DNA of 64,000 nucleotides from JAHDHW01 sp965277415. GTDB taxonomy: Bacteria; Bacteroidota; Bacteroidia; Chitinophagales; Saprospiraceae. Every line of letters starts with the position of its first letter. Positions within the stretch are counted from its first letter, which is position 1. Where the stretch lies: positions 13,242 through 77,241 of the forward strand of contig CBDICS010000071.1 in the NCBI GenBank assembly GCA_965277415.1, written 5' to 3'. A program made the position numbers and the translations under genes. Below, piece by piece: positions 27,753 through 36,013 of the stretch. A model generated the notes under the pieces. That model searched no databases. It was given only the letters and a program-made list of their open reading frames with translations, and was not told where the DNA came from.

Positions 27753-27756
27753 GTGT

Positions 27757-27850
27757 TTAGTGATTTGGTGATCGCTTCGCTTGTGAGATGGTGATCACTT
27801 TGTTTGTGAGATGGTGATCGGCCTGCGGCCTTGTGATTGCTTGGTTTATG
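27757..27850. repeat. Intergenic GGTGATC repeat cluster
   Basis: Three imperfect copies of TGTGAGATGGTGATC with a small hairpin GGCCTGCGGCC at the end. A shorter relative is at 35201-35255 (GGTGATCGACCTTCGGTC). Confidence 0.55.
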
Positions 27851-27867
27851 ATCTGATTTTAATTTTT

Positions 27868-30408
27868 TTAAAAATCCATTTTCAATCTGAGATTTATTCT
27901 TCTTGAAGTTAGAAAATTGGGAATTGCATATTGTGTATTATAAATGGTTTTAATCCAAGTATTAGAAGCGACATTACTAACTTTCATCAGATTAAATATT
28001 TCAAGGCTGAGCCACGTGCTTCTTGAAAATTTTAAAGGGTGTTTAGGTCTGCTCAGTCGGCGTTCTTCATCCCAAAGCTGGATAGAGAAGCCAATATCAA
28101 CTCGATGATAGGCTGGAAACCTATAAGTATTTCGATATTCTCTATTATTTCCTAACAAACCATATGGTAGACCTGTACCTACAGTAAAATTCATATGCAT
28201 TTTAAAATTTTCATTCAAAGGCAAATGATCTTGGAAAAAAGTCGAAAAAGTCATAAACTGATCTGTAGGTCGCGGAACATTATCCACTTCCTGAGCCTCT
28301 GTATCTCCAATATCGCGTTTTAAATGTTGAACACCATTCAAACTTTCTCTTGCTCTAAGAAAAGATAAATTAATCCAAGATTCTTCACCAGGAACAAATT
28401 CTCCATTTAGTCTTATATCTAATCCGGCTACATAGCCTGTCGCATCATTCTCTCCTGAATACCGAATTCTTACATTATCTACATCATAAGAGACTACATC
28501 CCATAAATATTTATAATAAGCTTCTGCAATTAATCGGAATTTCTTAGGATTTCGTCTACCTCCATAAAAGTCCCAAGTCAATCCTCCAACTAAATGAGCT
28601 GACTTTTGTGATTGTACATCCCTGTTGACTACGCCTAAAGGGTTTCTTAATTCCCTATAAAACGGAGATTGAAAGTATAGTCCACTTGCCAAACGAAATG
28701 ATATATCCTTATCCCAATTAATAGGTTTTATCAAAAACTGAGCTCTAGGGGAAATGATTAATTCATTATTTAAATCCCAATATTGTGCTCTGACACCTGC
28801 AGTTAACTTCATTTCTTTAGTGGTGTCTTGTATAGTGTAAGTATCTTGAAAGTAAGCACTAATCCTATTAGAACTTAATTCATTTCGGGTTTTTAAAACC
28901 TGTCTTACCTGAACCTGATTCGTATCATAATTGAGCGAGTAGCCTGCACTATCTAGTCGTTCCCATTCATTAATTCGATCTACGATATCTTCATGTTGAT
29001 ATTTCACACTCCATTGTAAAAAGTGGCTACTACTTTTTTCAAAATCATCATGATCTATTTGTAGTTCTAATCCCCCTTTATATTCAGTATTTGTCACTCT
29101 GGAGGTTAGATAGTTTCTTACAAACTGCTGCTGAGTTCCCGTACCAAGCACTGCTACCACGTCTCCAAAATCATCACTCCCTAATCCTGATTCTATCTGC
29201 CCCAATAAATAATGTCCAATAATATCAAAGCGTTCATTTTCATTACTCTGATAAGTAGAGGCTAGAAATTTCATAAATAAAGGATTCTCATCTCTATCTG
29301 GTAAATAAGTCAGAGAAGCGCCAGTCATATAGGTGGTAAAATCATCAACTTCCTGTCCTTCAAAAACAGTGAATAGCTCTAAAGCAAAATCTATTAAACC
29401 TAAGGCTGTATTTCTGGTCGTAGGCGTAAACTGATATTCAGAGCGATTGTAATTTCCAATGACCCCTAATTGCCAATCCCTATTGATATCATAAGTGATA
29501 TATCCTTGAATATCTGCAAAATTAGGCGCATACTCCCCTTTCACATCTAAAGATCCTAAAAGATATCGCGTGGTTTTATACCTCGCTCCAAAAAGGTATC
29601 GTACTTTTTTATAAGTATCTTTTTTTGAAGGTTTGAAACTTCCTTCTAAATGCGCAGAACCTCCTAAAAAACTAAGCCCAATAGACGTTCTTATTGAATC
29701 TGGCCTTTTATACTTAATATCCAGAACGGAAGACAATTTATCCCCATACTTCGCTTCAAAACCACCAGAAGAAAAGGATAAATCTCGGATCAAGTCAATA
29801 TTAGGAAAAGTTAAACCTTCTTGTTGACCGCTTCTGACCAATTGAGGTCTGTATATTTCAAAGTCATTGACGTATACTAAATTTTCATCATAATTTCCTC
29901 CTCTTACATTATATTGAGCACTCAATTCTCCTCCGGTCCCGCTACTCGTACCTAATGCAATAGAAGGGAGAACACTTTCAAAATTACCAGAAGTCGATGG
30001 CAGCAATTTTAATGCAACTACATCCTCTTTGATCATCCCTCCTTCTTGAATTCTGCTCTCTGTCACAACTACTTCAATATTAGATTCTGCACTAGCCAAT
30101 TTAACATCAATCTTTCGACGAGCGCCATTACTTAAAGAACCTATACGAGCACTTCCTTCTTTATAACCAATTCTTGTAAAAATGATTGTAGCTCTTTCAT
30201 ATGCTGGAACATTAATGACATATTCTCCATTCACATCAGATTCGGTTGCGGTATTCGTCCCTTTTATATAAATGGTTGCAAAATCTATGGGTTCTCCAGT
30301 TGTTGCATCTGTGATTTTTCCAAATATTATGGCCTTATCGCTGTTTTGTGCAAAGAGAAAAGAAAGACTAAAAACAGTAATAAAAAAAGTCGTAAAAATA
30401 TGTTTCAT
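27868..30408 (-). CDS. TonB-dependent outer-membrane receptor with CarboxypepD_reg N-terminus
   Basis: 846 residues. Signal peptide at 1-20 (FITVFSLSFLFAQ). A carboxypeptidase-like regulatory domain follows (about 25-110, IIFGKITDATTGEPIDFATI). The plug is at about 120-235 (VLPSIALGTSSGTGGELSAQ, YNVRGGNYDENLVYVND, FSSGGFEAKYGDKLSSVLDI). The rest is a 22-strand-type barrel with alternating residues, ending in KMDF with a terminal aromatic. It takes up an unidentified ligand using TonB energy. No SusD partner is next to it, so it is probably not a Sus-type glycan system. Confidence 0.9.
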   Translation of the reverse strand: MKHIFTTFFITVFSLSFLFAQNSDKAIIFGKITDATTGEPIDFATIYIKGTNTATESDVNGEYVINVPAYERATIIFTRIGYKEGSARIGSLSNGARRKIDVKLASAESNIEVVVTESRIQEGGMIKEDVVALKLLPSTSGNFESVLPSIALGTSSGTGGELSAQYNVRGGNYDENLVYVNDFEIYRPQLVRSGQQEGLTFPNIDLIRDLSFSSGGFEAKYGDKLSSVLDIKYKRPDSIRTSIGLSFLGGSAHLEGSFKPSKKDTYKKVRYLFGARYKTTRYLLGSLDVKGEYAPNFADIQGYITYDINRDWQLGVIGNYNRSEYQFTPTTRNTALGLIDFALELFTVFEGQEVDDFTTYMTGASLTYLPDRDENPLFMKFLASTYQSNENERFDIIGHYLLGQIESGLGSDDFGDVVAVLGTGTQQQFVRNYLTSRVTNTEYKGGLELQIDHDDFEKSSSHFLQWSVKYQHEDIVDRINEWERLDSAGYSLNYDTNQVQVRQVLKTRNELSSNRISAYFQDTYTIQDTTKEMKLTAGVRAQYWDLNNELIISPRAQFLIKPINWDKDISFRLASGLYFQSPFYRELRNPLGVVNRDVQSQKSAHLVGGLTWDFYGGRRNPKKFRLIAEAYYKYLWDVVSYDVDNVRIRYSGENDATGYVAGLDIRLNGEFVPGEESWINLSFLRARESLNGVQHLKRDIGDTEAQEVDNVPRPTDQFMTFSTFFQDHLPLNENFKMHMNFTVGTGLPYGLLGNNREYRNTYRFPAYHRVDIGFSIQLWDEERRLSRPKHPLKFSRSTWLSLEIFNLMKVSNVASNTWIKTIYNTQYAIPNFLTSRRINLRLKMDF

Positions 30409-30450
30409 GAAGAGGGTTTCAGTGATTTTGAGAAAAATCTCTATTCATTC

Positions 30451-30501
30451 AGAGCCTATTTAAAAATTACTAGCTAGGTAAACAAAATTTAAACTGGCTC
30501 T
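30451..30501. repeat. AGAGCC inverted repeat (short copy)
   Basis: AGAGCCTATTTAAAAATT (30451-30468) pairs with AAAATTTAAACTGGCTCT (30484-30501). It is related to the ends of the longer element at 37618-37820 and lies just upstream of the TonB receptor gene. Confidence 0.55.
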
Positions 30502-30601
30502 CAGTTAACAAGTCATTGCTTGTGATTTGTGAAATTCAGTATTTTCAATGAATAACGTTAGAATCTAGCCGACAATATAATGAACTTGTTTTAAAATAGC
30601 G

Positions 30602-30709
30602 GTTCTTTGACAAATCTCGTGTTTGAGACAAAGTCATAAACAAACTCAAGGCTTCCTTTGGTCGCTTTTGACCTTATTTACGGCTTGTCCACGGGATTTG
30701 TCACAGAAC
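30602..30709. repeat. 108-bp inverted-repeat element, GTTCTTTGACAAATC ends
   Basis: The 20-bp arms at 30602-30621 and 30690-30709 match 18 of 20. The inside carries TTTGAGACAAAGTCATAAAC and GGCTTGTCCACGG. A related copy lacking the left end is at 35826-35932. With the short AGAGCC repeat it accounts for much of the gap 30409-30817; no gene was seen there. Confidence 0.65.
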
Positions 30710-30817
30710 GAAAATAGCTTATTAGCCACAAAATGACATATAATGTTTCAAGCAAGCATTGAAGTTCTTTAAAAAGCTCGCTAGGCTACAAATTCCATAT
30801 ATAAGAGAGAACGAACA

Positions 30818-31489
30818 TTATACCATTAATGTATTCTCTCCGATTTTTTTCATACGTGAAATCATATCAGAAGGGTTCTCCGCTTTAAAAACAGCACTTC
30901 CTGCAACCAATACTCTAGCTCCTGCTTTCAATAAAGATTCAGCGTTTTGGAGACCAACTCCTCCATCAATCTCAATTAAGGTTTTCAAATTTCGAACCGT
31001 AATCATTTCAGACAGTCTCTCTACTTTTTTCAAAGTTTGATAGATAAATTTTTGTCCCCCGAATCCTGGGTTTACAGACATGAGACAAACCATATCAACA
31101 TCTTCCAATACGTCCTCTAATAAACTGACTGGTGTACCAGGATTTAGTGCTACTCCAGCTTTAGCGCCAGTAGCTTTGATTTGCTGAATTGTTCGATGTA
31201 GATGAGGACAAGCTTCATAATGAACCGTAATAATATCTGCACCTGCTTCTCGAAATTGTTCAATATATTTTTCTGGTTCGACAATCATTAGATGGACATC
31301 TAGTGGCTTCGTACATACTTTTTTCATCGCCTTAACGATATTCATTCCAAACGAAATATTCGGTACAAAACGACCATCCATAATATCTACATGAAGCCAA
31401 TCGGCATCACTATTACTGACCATTTCAAGGTCTTTAGCAAGATTAGTAAAATCCGCTGCTAAAACTGAAGGAGCTATAAGATGTTTCAT
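30818..31489 (-). CDS. rpe: Ribulose-phosphate 3-epimerase
   Basis: 223 residues, the standard length. It interconverts ribulose 5-phosphate and xylulose 5-phosphate in the pentose phosphate pathway, in the cytoplasm. The TIM-barrel motifs are all there: IAPSVLAADF at the N-terminus, WLHVDIMDGRFVPNISFG (with His and Asp metal ligands), LDVHLMI, TVHYEA, LMSVNPGFGGQ and EIDGGV, and the phosphate loop VAGSAVF. It starts at an ATG 8 residues before the first motif. It stands alone; intergenic repeats lie on both sides. Confidence 0.95.
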   Translation of the reverse strand: MKHLIAPSVLAADFTNLAKDLEMVSNSDADWLHVDIMDGRFVPNISFGMNIVKAMKKVCTKPLDVHLMIVEPEKYIEQFREAGADIITVHYEACPHLHRTIQQIKATGAKAGVALNPGTPVSLLEDVLEDVDMVCLMSVNPGFGGQKFIYQTLKKVERLSEMITVRNLKTLIEIDGGVGLQNAESLLKAGARVLVAGSAVFKAENPSDMISRMKKIGENTLMV

Positions 31490-31544
31490 GCCGCAAAAGT
31501 AAGGAAGAATTAGCTAATTATAAATAATAGGGTGAATCATTCTT

Positions 31545-31700
31545 AATACGCAGGTAGTTTTTAAGCACGAAGTCATTGAAAGGTAATACGAGGTTCTTCA
31601 AAATACTATTTACCAACAATTATTGAATTACCATAAAATACAAACAAAATCAGTGCTTCGTGAGACTTCGTGTATTACATCGCGAATCTTCGTGTCAAAA
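31545..31700. repeat. CACGAAG intergenic repeat
   Basis: TTAAGCACGAAGTC on the left and GCTTCGTGAGACTTCGTG plus CTTCGTGTC on the right form opposed copies of the same heptamer. It resembles dispersed intergenic repeats common in this phylum. No gene was seen in the gap 31490-31759. Confidence 0.5.
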
Positions 31701-31759
31701 AACAATCAAACCATTGGTCCTTGTCCTTTTAGGAACAAAGACTTAATACATTTCACTAC

Positions 31760-32524
31760 TCATAAGATTTCCAAGTCCACATGGTGAATTTGATCTTCGC
31801 TTAGTAATTCCTGTCGCATATACTTTAATAAAAGTTGAACAACAGCAAGGACATCTTTTTCACAGTACACACAGATACGAGGCAAGTCTTTTTCGATCCA
31901 ATATACATTTCCTACTTCACTACCATCGATATCATCCTTAGGAGAAGGAATGCCAAATAAGTGTGTTAGTAAATTTAAAGAAGTATAGTGCTTATAATCT
32001 CCAAACTTCCACATCTCTAAGGTATCCAAAAGGTGCTTCGTTTCCCATGGTTTTTTACCGCTGATATCCAATGTCTTTGGCAATTTCAATTGATGAATAA
32101 CCATACGACGACAGATAAATGGAATATCGAACTCTCGTAGATTATGCCCGCAGAAAAAATGTTTAGCTGGATTGTTATAATATTGCTCGACTAGTTTAGA
32201 AAAAGCCATGAGTAGTTCCTTTTCATCATCACTGGCAAATGACTTTAATCGAACACTTAATTCTTTTGTAGATGGATCACGGACAACTATACCTACTGAG
32301 ATACAAACTATTTTTCCAAATTCTGCAAATATGCCTGCTTTATCAGGAAAAAGATTTTTCACGGTATCTTCTTCCAATTCTTCATCATATTGTCTTAGGA
32401 CTTGTTTGCTTTTGAGTTTCCACAATTTTTTAAATCTATCATCCAAATCATCATAACTAGCCTGTCCTGATACCGTTTCAATATCTAGAAAAAGGACATT
32501 GGCAATATCTAAATGTTCTAACAT
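31760..32524 (-). CDS. PolB-like 3'-5' exonuclease (DnaQ-like fold)
   Basis: 254 residues. The Exo I motif is LFLDIETVSG (residues 12-21), with the catalytic DxE. Exo II is around FCGHNLREFDIPFI, with a conserved Asp. Exo III is near ICVYCEKDVLAVVQLLLKY, with the last Asp. This is the arrangement of the predicted PolB-like exonuclease family (DNA_pol_B_exo2), probably a 3'-5' exonuclease acting on DNA or RNA in the cytoplasm. The motif order and length fit the family. A single gene, not clearly in an operon. Confidence 0.8.
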   Translation of the reverse strand: MLEHLDIANVLFLDIETVSGQASYDDLDDRFKKLWKLKSKQVLRQYDEELEEDTVKNLFPDKAGIFAEFGKIVCISVGIVVRDPSTKELSVRLKSFASDDEKELLMAFSKLVEQYYNNPAKHFFCGHNLREFDIPFICRRMVIHQLKLPKTLDISGKKPWETKHLLDTLEMWKFGDYKHYTSLNLLTHLFGIPSPKDDIDGSEVGNVYWIEKDLPRICVYCEKDVLAVVQLLLKYMRQELLSEDQIHHVDLEIL

Positions 32525-33264
32525 AGTCTGTTTTTTTTCAAAAATTTATACTGAAATGAAATTTCTTGTCGTTAGTATTAATAGATCGAGAAAATTAAAT
32601 TTAAACCCTTACCATTTCTCATCTATTTAAATAATACTAGCTTCGAATTCTTACCGAATATCTATTTTTTAAATTAAAATCTATACAAAATAGGAAAAAC
32701 CATTTACACTTGTAGTTATTTGATTAGTTTTTATAACTATTTTGTTTAAAATTTAGATTTATTAAAAATAGATACAATATATCTAAAAACATAGTCGATT
32801 AGTTACTTTACCTTTGCAATGAATTGAGCATGTTTATTGAAACTTTAACAATTTCTGCATTGGGCTTAACTATTTTATAATAAAATTGCGCAAGTTTTAT
32901 TAGTCTTAAAAACCAAAGTAAAAACAATGGATTTGAATAATCATCTGATCCATAAAACTGAAATCAAGTTCAAAAGAGCACTTATTCAGTAATTATAAAA
33001 CTTAAAAGCATGTTGGGGAATTAGCATTCGGCCTACAAACACCACTTTTTCGCTTATACTTCAGCTCAAAAATCCTCATTATGCTAAGGCATAATTCCGG
33101 TTTTTGAACTTCGTCTAAACTAAAAACTGTCAGTTTTCGGCTCGAAGCCCAATTTCCCAACATACTCTTAATCAAAAATGGTCAAATAGGTTTTAAACCT
33201 ATAATTATGGAGTATGCAAAAGTTCATATTCTAAAAACCAATCGTAAACTTAAAAATATCCATT
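32525..33264. other. 740-bp intergenic region with possible promoter and an inverted-repeat element
   Basis: No ORF of note. A perfect -7 box match TACCTTTG is at 32809-32816 on the plus strand, but no clear TTG lies at the right distance, and the next gene starts 450 bp downstream. The inverted-repeat element 33007-33168 fills the distal part. Confidence 0.4.
33007..33168. repeat. 162-bp inverted-repeat element, long copy
   Basis: Outer arms AGCATGTTGGGGAATT and, reversed, AGTATGTTGGGAAATT. Inside is CATTCGGCCTACAAACACCA and a hairpin around ATTATGCTAAGGCATAAT. A 75-bp copy lacking the middle is at 34250-34324, on the other side of the gene 33265-34248. Confidence 0.75.
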
Positions 33265-34248
33265 ATGAGTTTTTCAAAAGATTCGAAACAAAAGTTAACT
33301 GCTGTAGCAGCAGTCGTTATTGTAGCACTTTTGGGCTTAAATGCCTTTTTAATTTACAATAACATGCAACACAAAGCAGATAATGAAGCATTAACTGTAA
33401 AACTGGATGAAGCCAAATTGTTGGAAGCTGAAATTGAAAAACAATATTATGATGCCTTGACTGAATTAGAAACCATGAGAGGTAATGAGGAAAACCTCAA
33501 TGCTTTGATTGATCAGCAAAAAGAGGAATTATTAGATCAGAAAAAGAAACTTTCTGGTTCTATCCGTACGAAAAAAGATTTGAAAGCAGCTCAGGCTCAA
33601 TTGGTTAATCTTAAAGCACAAATGGAGCAATATATTGCTGACATCAATACGCTCAAAGAAGAGAATGAAATGCTTGCACAAGCAAATACGCAGCTCACCG
33701 AAGAAAAAACGCTCCTACAGGGCGAAGTTTCAAAAGAACGCCAAATGAATAATGAACTAGTCAGTGCTAAAACGGTTTTGATTAGTGAAAAAGAAGCTTT
33801 AGAAGGAGAAAAGGCAAATCTAAATGCTACCGTCCTCTTAGCTTCTGTAGTAAAAACTCAAAATGTCAGCGCTACAGGCTACAAAAAGAAGTCAAGTGGT
33901 AAATCGAAAAAGAAAACACATGCTAAAAACATAGATTATCTTAAGATCTGTTTTGATGCAACGCAAAACGATGTTACCAACCCGGGCTTAGAGCAATTTT
34001 TCGTAAGAATTATCAATCCACTTGGTGAAACATTAGCTGTTGAAAGTTTAGGCTCTGGTATAACCACCAATACTAAAACAGGTGAAGAGATTCGATATAC
34101 CAAAATTAAAGAGTTAGATTATAATAATGAGAAAAGCCAAGCTTGTTTCCACTGGGAACCAAATGCAGCCTTCTCAAAGGGTAACTACGAGATCGAAGTT
34201 TATAATAAAGGTTATTTATCTGGAACAGGTACTTTTAATTTGAAGTAA
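33265..34248 (+). CDS. Membrane-anchored coiled-coil protein
   Basis: 327 residues. One N-terminal membrane helix (about 11-31, LTAVAAVVIVALLGLNAFLI) is followed by a long coiled coil (about 35-195) rich in Glu, Lys, Leu and Ala (EKQYYDALTELETMRGNEEN, TQLTEEKTLLQGEVSKERQM). A basic linker (YKKKSSGKSKKKTHAK) leads to a C-terminal beta domain of about 110 residues (IDYLKICFDATQNDVTNPG, FVRIINPLGETLA, NYEIEVYNKGYLSGTGTFN). The domain may face the periplasm. Function unknown; perhaps structural or linked to envelope organisation. Copies of one inverted repeat lie on each side, and a strong terminator follows. Confidence 0.7.
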   Translation: MSFSKDSKQKLTAVAAVVIVALLGLNAFLIYNNMQHKADNEALTVKLDEAKLLEAEIEKQYYDALTELETMRGNEENLNALIDQQKEELLDQKKKLSGSIRTKKDLKAAQAQLVNLKAQMEQYIADINTLKEENEMLAQANTQLTEEKTLLQGEVSKERQMNNELVSAKTVLISEKEALEGEKANLNATVLLASVVKTQNVSATGYKKKSSGKSKKKTHAKNIDYLKICFDATQNDVTNPGLEQFFVRIINPLGETLAVESLGSGITTNTKTGEEIRYTKIKELDYNNEKSQACFHWEPNAAFSKGNYEIEVYNKGYLSGTGTFNLK

Positions 34249-34249
34249 G

Positions 34250-34324
34250 AGCATCTTGGGAATTTAGCATTCGGCCTACAAACACCAATTTTTCGACTCG
34301 AAGCCCAATTCCCCAACATACTCT
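34250..34324. repeat. 75-bp inverted-repeat element, short copy
   Basis: It starts one base after the stop codon of 33265-34248. It keeps both ends of the 33007-33168 element (TTAGCATTCGGCCTACAAAC and TCGAAGCCCAATTCCCCAAC) but lacks about 85 bp of the middle. Confidence 0.75.
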
Positions 34325-34350
34325 AATATTTCAAGCCTTTCAAAATATTT

Positions 34351-34387
34351 AAAAACCCACTTATCTTGCTATGATAGGTGGGTTTTT
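34351..34387 (+). terminator. Strong intrinsic terminator
   Basis: AAAAACCCACTTATC (34351-34365) pairs at 14 of 15 positions with GATAGGTGGGTTTTT (34373-34387), with the U-run on the plus strand. It ends the coiled-coil gene and may also work for minus-strand transcripts because the stem starts with A5. Confidence 0.85.
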
Positions 34388-34499
34388 ATATTTTTGACGC
34401 AATCAGAGTATTTAGATTGTGTTCAATTTCGCAGCTTTGTTACTGTTTAGCATTTTTATTGGAATTTTGACAACCTATCTTTATTATTTAAGGTTTTAG

Positions 34500-34691
34500 T
34501 AGGGCAAACGCATCAAAACAGATTCACTGGCTTTTATGCTCAAAAATTTACTAAATCCTAAAGATTTAGCAAATTCGTTCCAATTTCTTGAACGCAGATT
34601 TGCTAAATTTTAAAAATTTAGTAAATCTCTGGTGAAAACTTAAGTGCTTTTTTAGAAAAAGTGGAATTAAAATTTTGATGCGTTTGCCCTA
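34500..34691. mobile_element. 192-bp MITE-like element with perfect 19-bp TIRs and 9-bp direct repeats
   Basis: TAGGGCAAACGCATCAAAA (34500-34518) and its exact reverse complement (34673-34691) bound a non-coding segment. Inside is a second partial palindrome of AAATTTAGTAAATC-like sequence. AGGTTTTAG is directly repeated at 34491-34499 and 34692-34700. The element fills most of the gap before the DUF2452 gene. Confidence 0.8.
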
Positions 34692-34738
34692 AGGTTTTAG
34701 TAAAAAGTTGTATTAAAAAAGTTTTTTTATCATTGTCT

Positions 34739-35194
34739 ATGTCAAAAGAAGAAAAACAAGAATCAGACGAATTGTTTATCAATCCGATTGATAAAGATAA
34801 AGTAACCGATCAGCCACATCTTTTACCTTATGCGCATACGGTGGGCAGTGCAGTCATTAAGCCCATTGATAAAGGCAGGGTCAAAGGACTTGCCGTCTCT
34901 GCGATGTACGAACAAACCGAAGCTCAATTAGATCAAATCAGAAAACAAGTCGCTTTACTTGTAGAGCAAGCACAATTGATTCAAGATCGAGTCAAAATAT
35001 CAGAAGATATCTATCAGGCAGAAATGGGTTTTAAACCTCTGATCGGTCATATTTATCATTTGTACAAGAATTCTAAAGAAAAAAACGTTCTGTCTATGAT
35101 TGGACCAAAGCAGTGGGGAAAAAAACAGCCTTATACATTTGTTGCTACGGTACGCTTATTGTCTGATCATACTTGGGAGATAGTGGAAGGATAA
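34739..35194 (+). CDS. DUF2452 family protein
   Basis: 151 residues from the ATG at 34739 (MSKEEKQESDELFINPID); an in-frame TTG two codons upstream seems less likely. It carries the DUF2452 hallmarks: FINPIDKDKVTDQPHLLPYA, SAVIKPIDKGRVKGLAVSAM, a short coiled coil (QLDQIRKQVALLVEQAQLIQ), then GFKPLIGHIYHLYKN and LSMIGPKQWG. The family is widespread in Bacteroidota, is soluble and of unknown function. The MITE ends 47 bp upstream, so the promoter may lie in or beside that element. Confidence 0.8.
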   Translation: MSKEEKQESDELFINPIDKDKVTDQPHLLPYAHTVGSAVIKPIDKGRVKGLAVSAMYEQTEAQLDQIRKQVALLVEQAQLIQDRVKISEDIYQAEMGFKPLIGHIYHLYKNSKEKNVLSMIGPKQWGKKQPYTFVATVRLLSDHTWEIVEG

Positions 35195-35200
35195 AGGGGG

Positions 35201-35255
35201 CATCACTTTGTATGTGATATGGTGATCGACCTTCGGTCTTGTGATAACTTTGATT
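35201..35255. repeat. Intergenic GGTGATC repeat, short copy
   Basis: Related to 27757-27850: ATGTGATATGGTGATCGACC, then CTTCGGTCTTGTGAT. It lies between the DUF2452 and DUF1573 genes. Confidence 0.5.
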
Positions 35256-35321
35256 ATCGGAGTATTGACAAAACTTAATCCTTTGGAACAGCGCATCAAA
35301 ATAAAAAACTAATTATAAATT

Positions 35322-35699
35322 ATGAAACTAATAAGTATCCTATTCCTTGCCTTTTCTGCTACTTTTTTCACTGCTGATCCTGTAGTAGAATGGCAGAGTC
35401 CAAAAGAACATGATTTTGGGGATATTGAACAAGGCAAACCAGTAGAATACTTTTTTAAGTTCAAAAATATTAGTACAGAGCCAATTACCATTGATAACAT
35501 CCGGACGACTTGTGGTTGTACTGCACCAGATTGGTCAGAAGCACCTGTAGAATCCGATAGCCTCGATCAAGTCAGAATAGAATTCAATGCTGAAAAACTA
35601 GGTTACTTCCGTAAAAAAATCAAAGTTTATTTCAGTAGTCAAAGAAAGGCCGAAATTCTATATATCGAAGGCTTTGTCATGGAAAAAGAAGCGGAATAA
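35322..35699 (+). CDS. Secreted DUF1573 protein
   Basis: 125 residues. The signal peptide is short (MKLISILFLAFSATFFTADP). The DUF1573 core follows: HDFGDIEQGKPVEYFFKFKN, TIDNIRTTCGCTAPDW with the family's paired cysteines, and VRIEFNAEKLGYFRKKIKVY. It is a small immunoglobulin-like beta-sandwich, exported to the periplasm or surface, abundant in Bacteroidota and without assigned function. It is on the same strand as the DUF2452 gene, 127 bp downstream, but the repeat in the gap argues against tight coupling. Confidence 0.85.
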   Translation: MKLISILFLAFSATFFTADPVVEWQSPKEHDFGDIEQGKPVEYFFKFKNISTEPITIDNIRTTCGCTAPDWSEAPVESDSLDQVRIEFNAEKLGYFRKKIKVYFSSQRKAEILYIEGFVMEKEAE

Positions 35700-35825
35700 C
35701 TGCCTTCTAGTATGCCGAATAAGAGCGAATCGAATGCTTCGTCTTTAAAAATCAACTACTCTTCTATCTTTTTGATCAATTAAGCATCCAATCAATATCT
35801 TTACGTTTCGTTTTTTTAATAAGCT

Positions 35826-35932
35826 CCCCGTTTGAGATAAGCCATAAATAATGGAGTTGTTCAATATATCAATGTTTCCTTTGATCTCTTTTGCTCATAT
35901 TTATGGCTTGTCCACAGGATTTATCAAAGAAC
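35826..35932. repeat. Second copy of the GTTCTTTGACAAATC element (left end missing)
   Basis: It shares GGCTTGTCCACAGGATTTAT and CAAAGAAC with 30681-30709, and TTTGAGATAAGCCATAAATA with the inner part. An inner inverted repeat AAGCCATAAATA / TATTTATGGCTT is present. With the following promoter candidate it fills the gap 35700-36013. The in-frame ATG at 35891 lies inside this repeat. Confidence 0.6.
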
Positions 35933-35936
35933 CGAT

Positions 35937-35944
35937 TATATTTG
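35937..35944 (+). promoter_or_regulatory. Candidate -7 box for the signal peptidase gene
   Basis: TATATTTG matches the Bacteroidota -7 consensus TAnnTTTG exactly and lies 70 bp before the chosen start. The nearest upstream TTG is 26 bp away, longer than usual. Another candidate is TATCTTTA at 35796-35803, with TTG 21 bp upstream. Confidence 0.35.
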
Positions 35945-36013
35945 CAGCAAATAAGGAAAACTACGTATATCCTTAGCCTCGTTGAAACTGATTTAAAATT
36001 AAACACTAGAAAC

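Noticed and set aside
35891..36013. ATG at 35891 as start of lepB
   Set aside because: It lies inside an intergenic repeat with a copy elsewhere; the extra 41 residues resemble no signal peptidase N-terminus.
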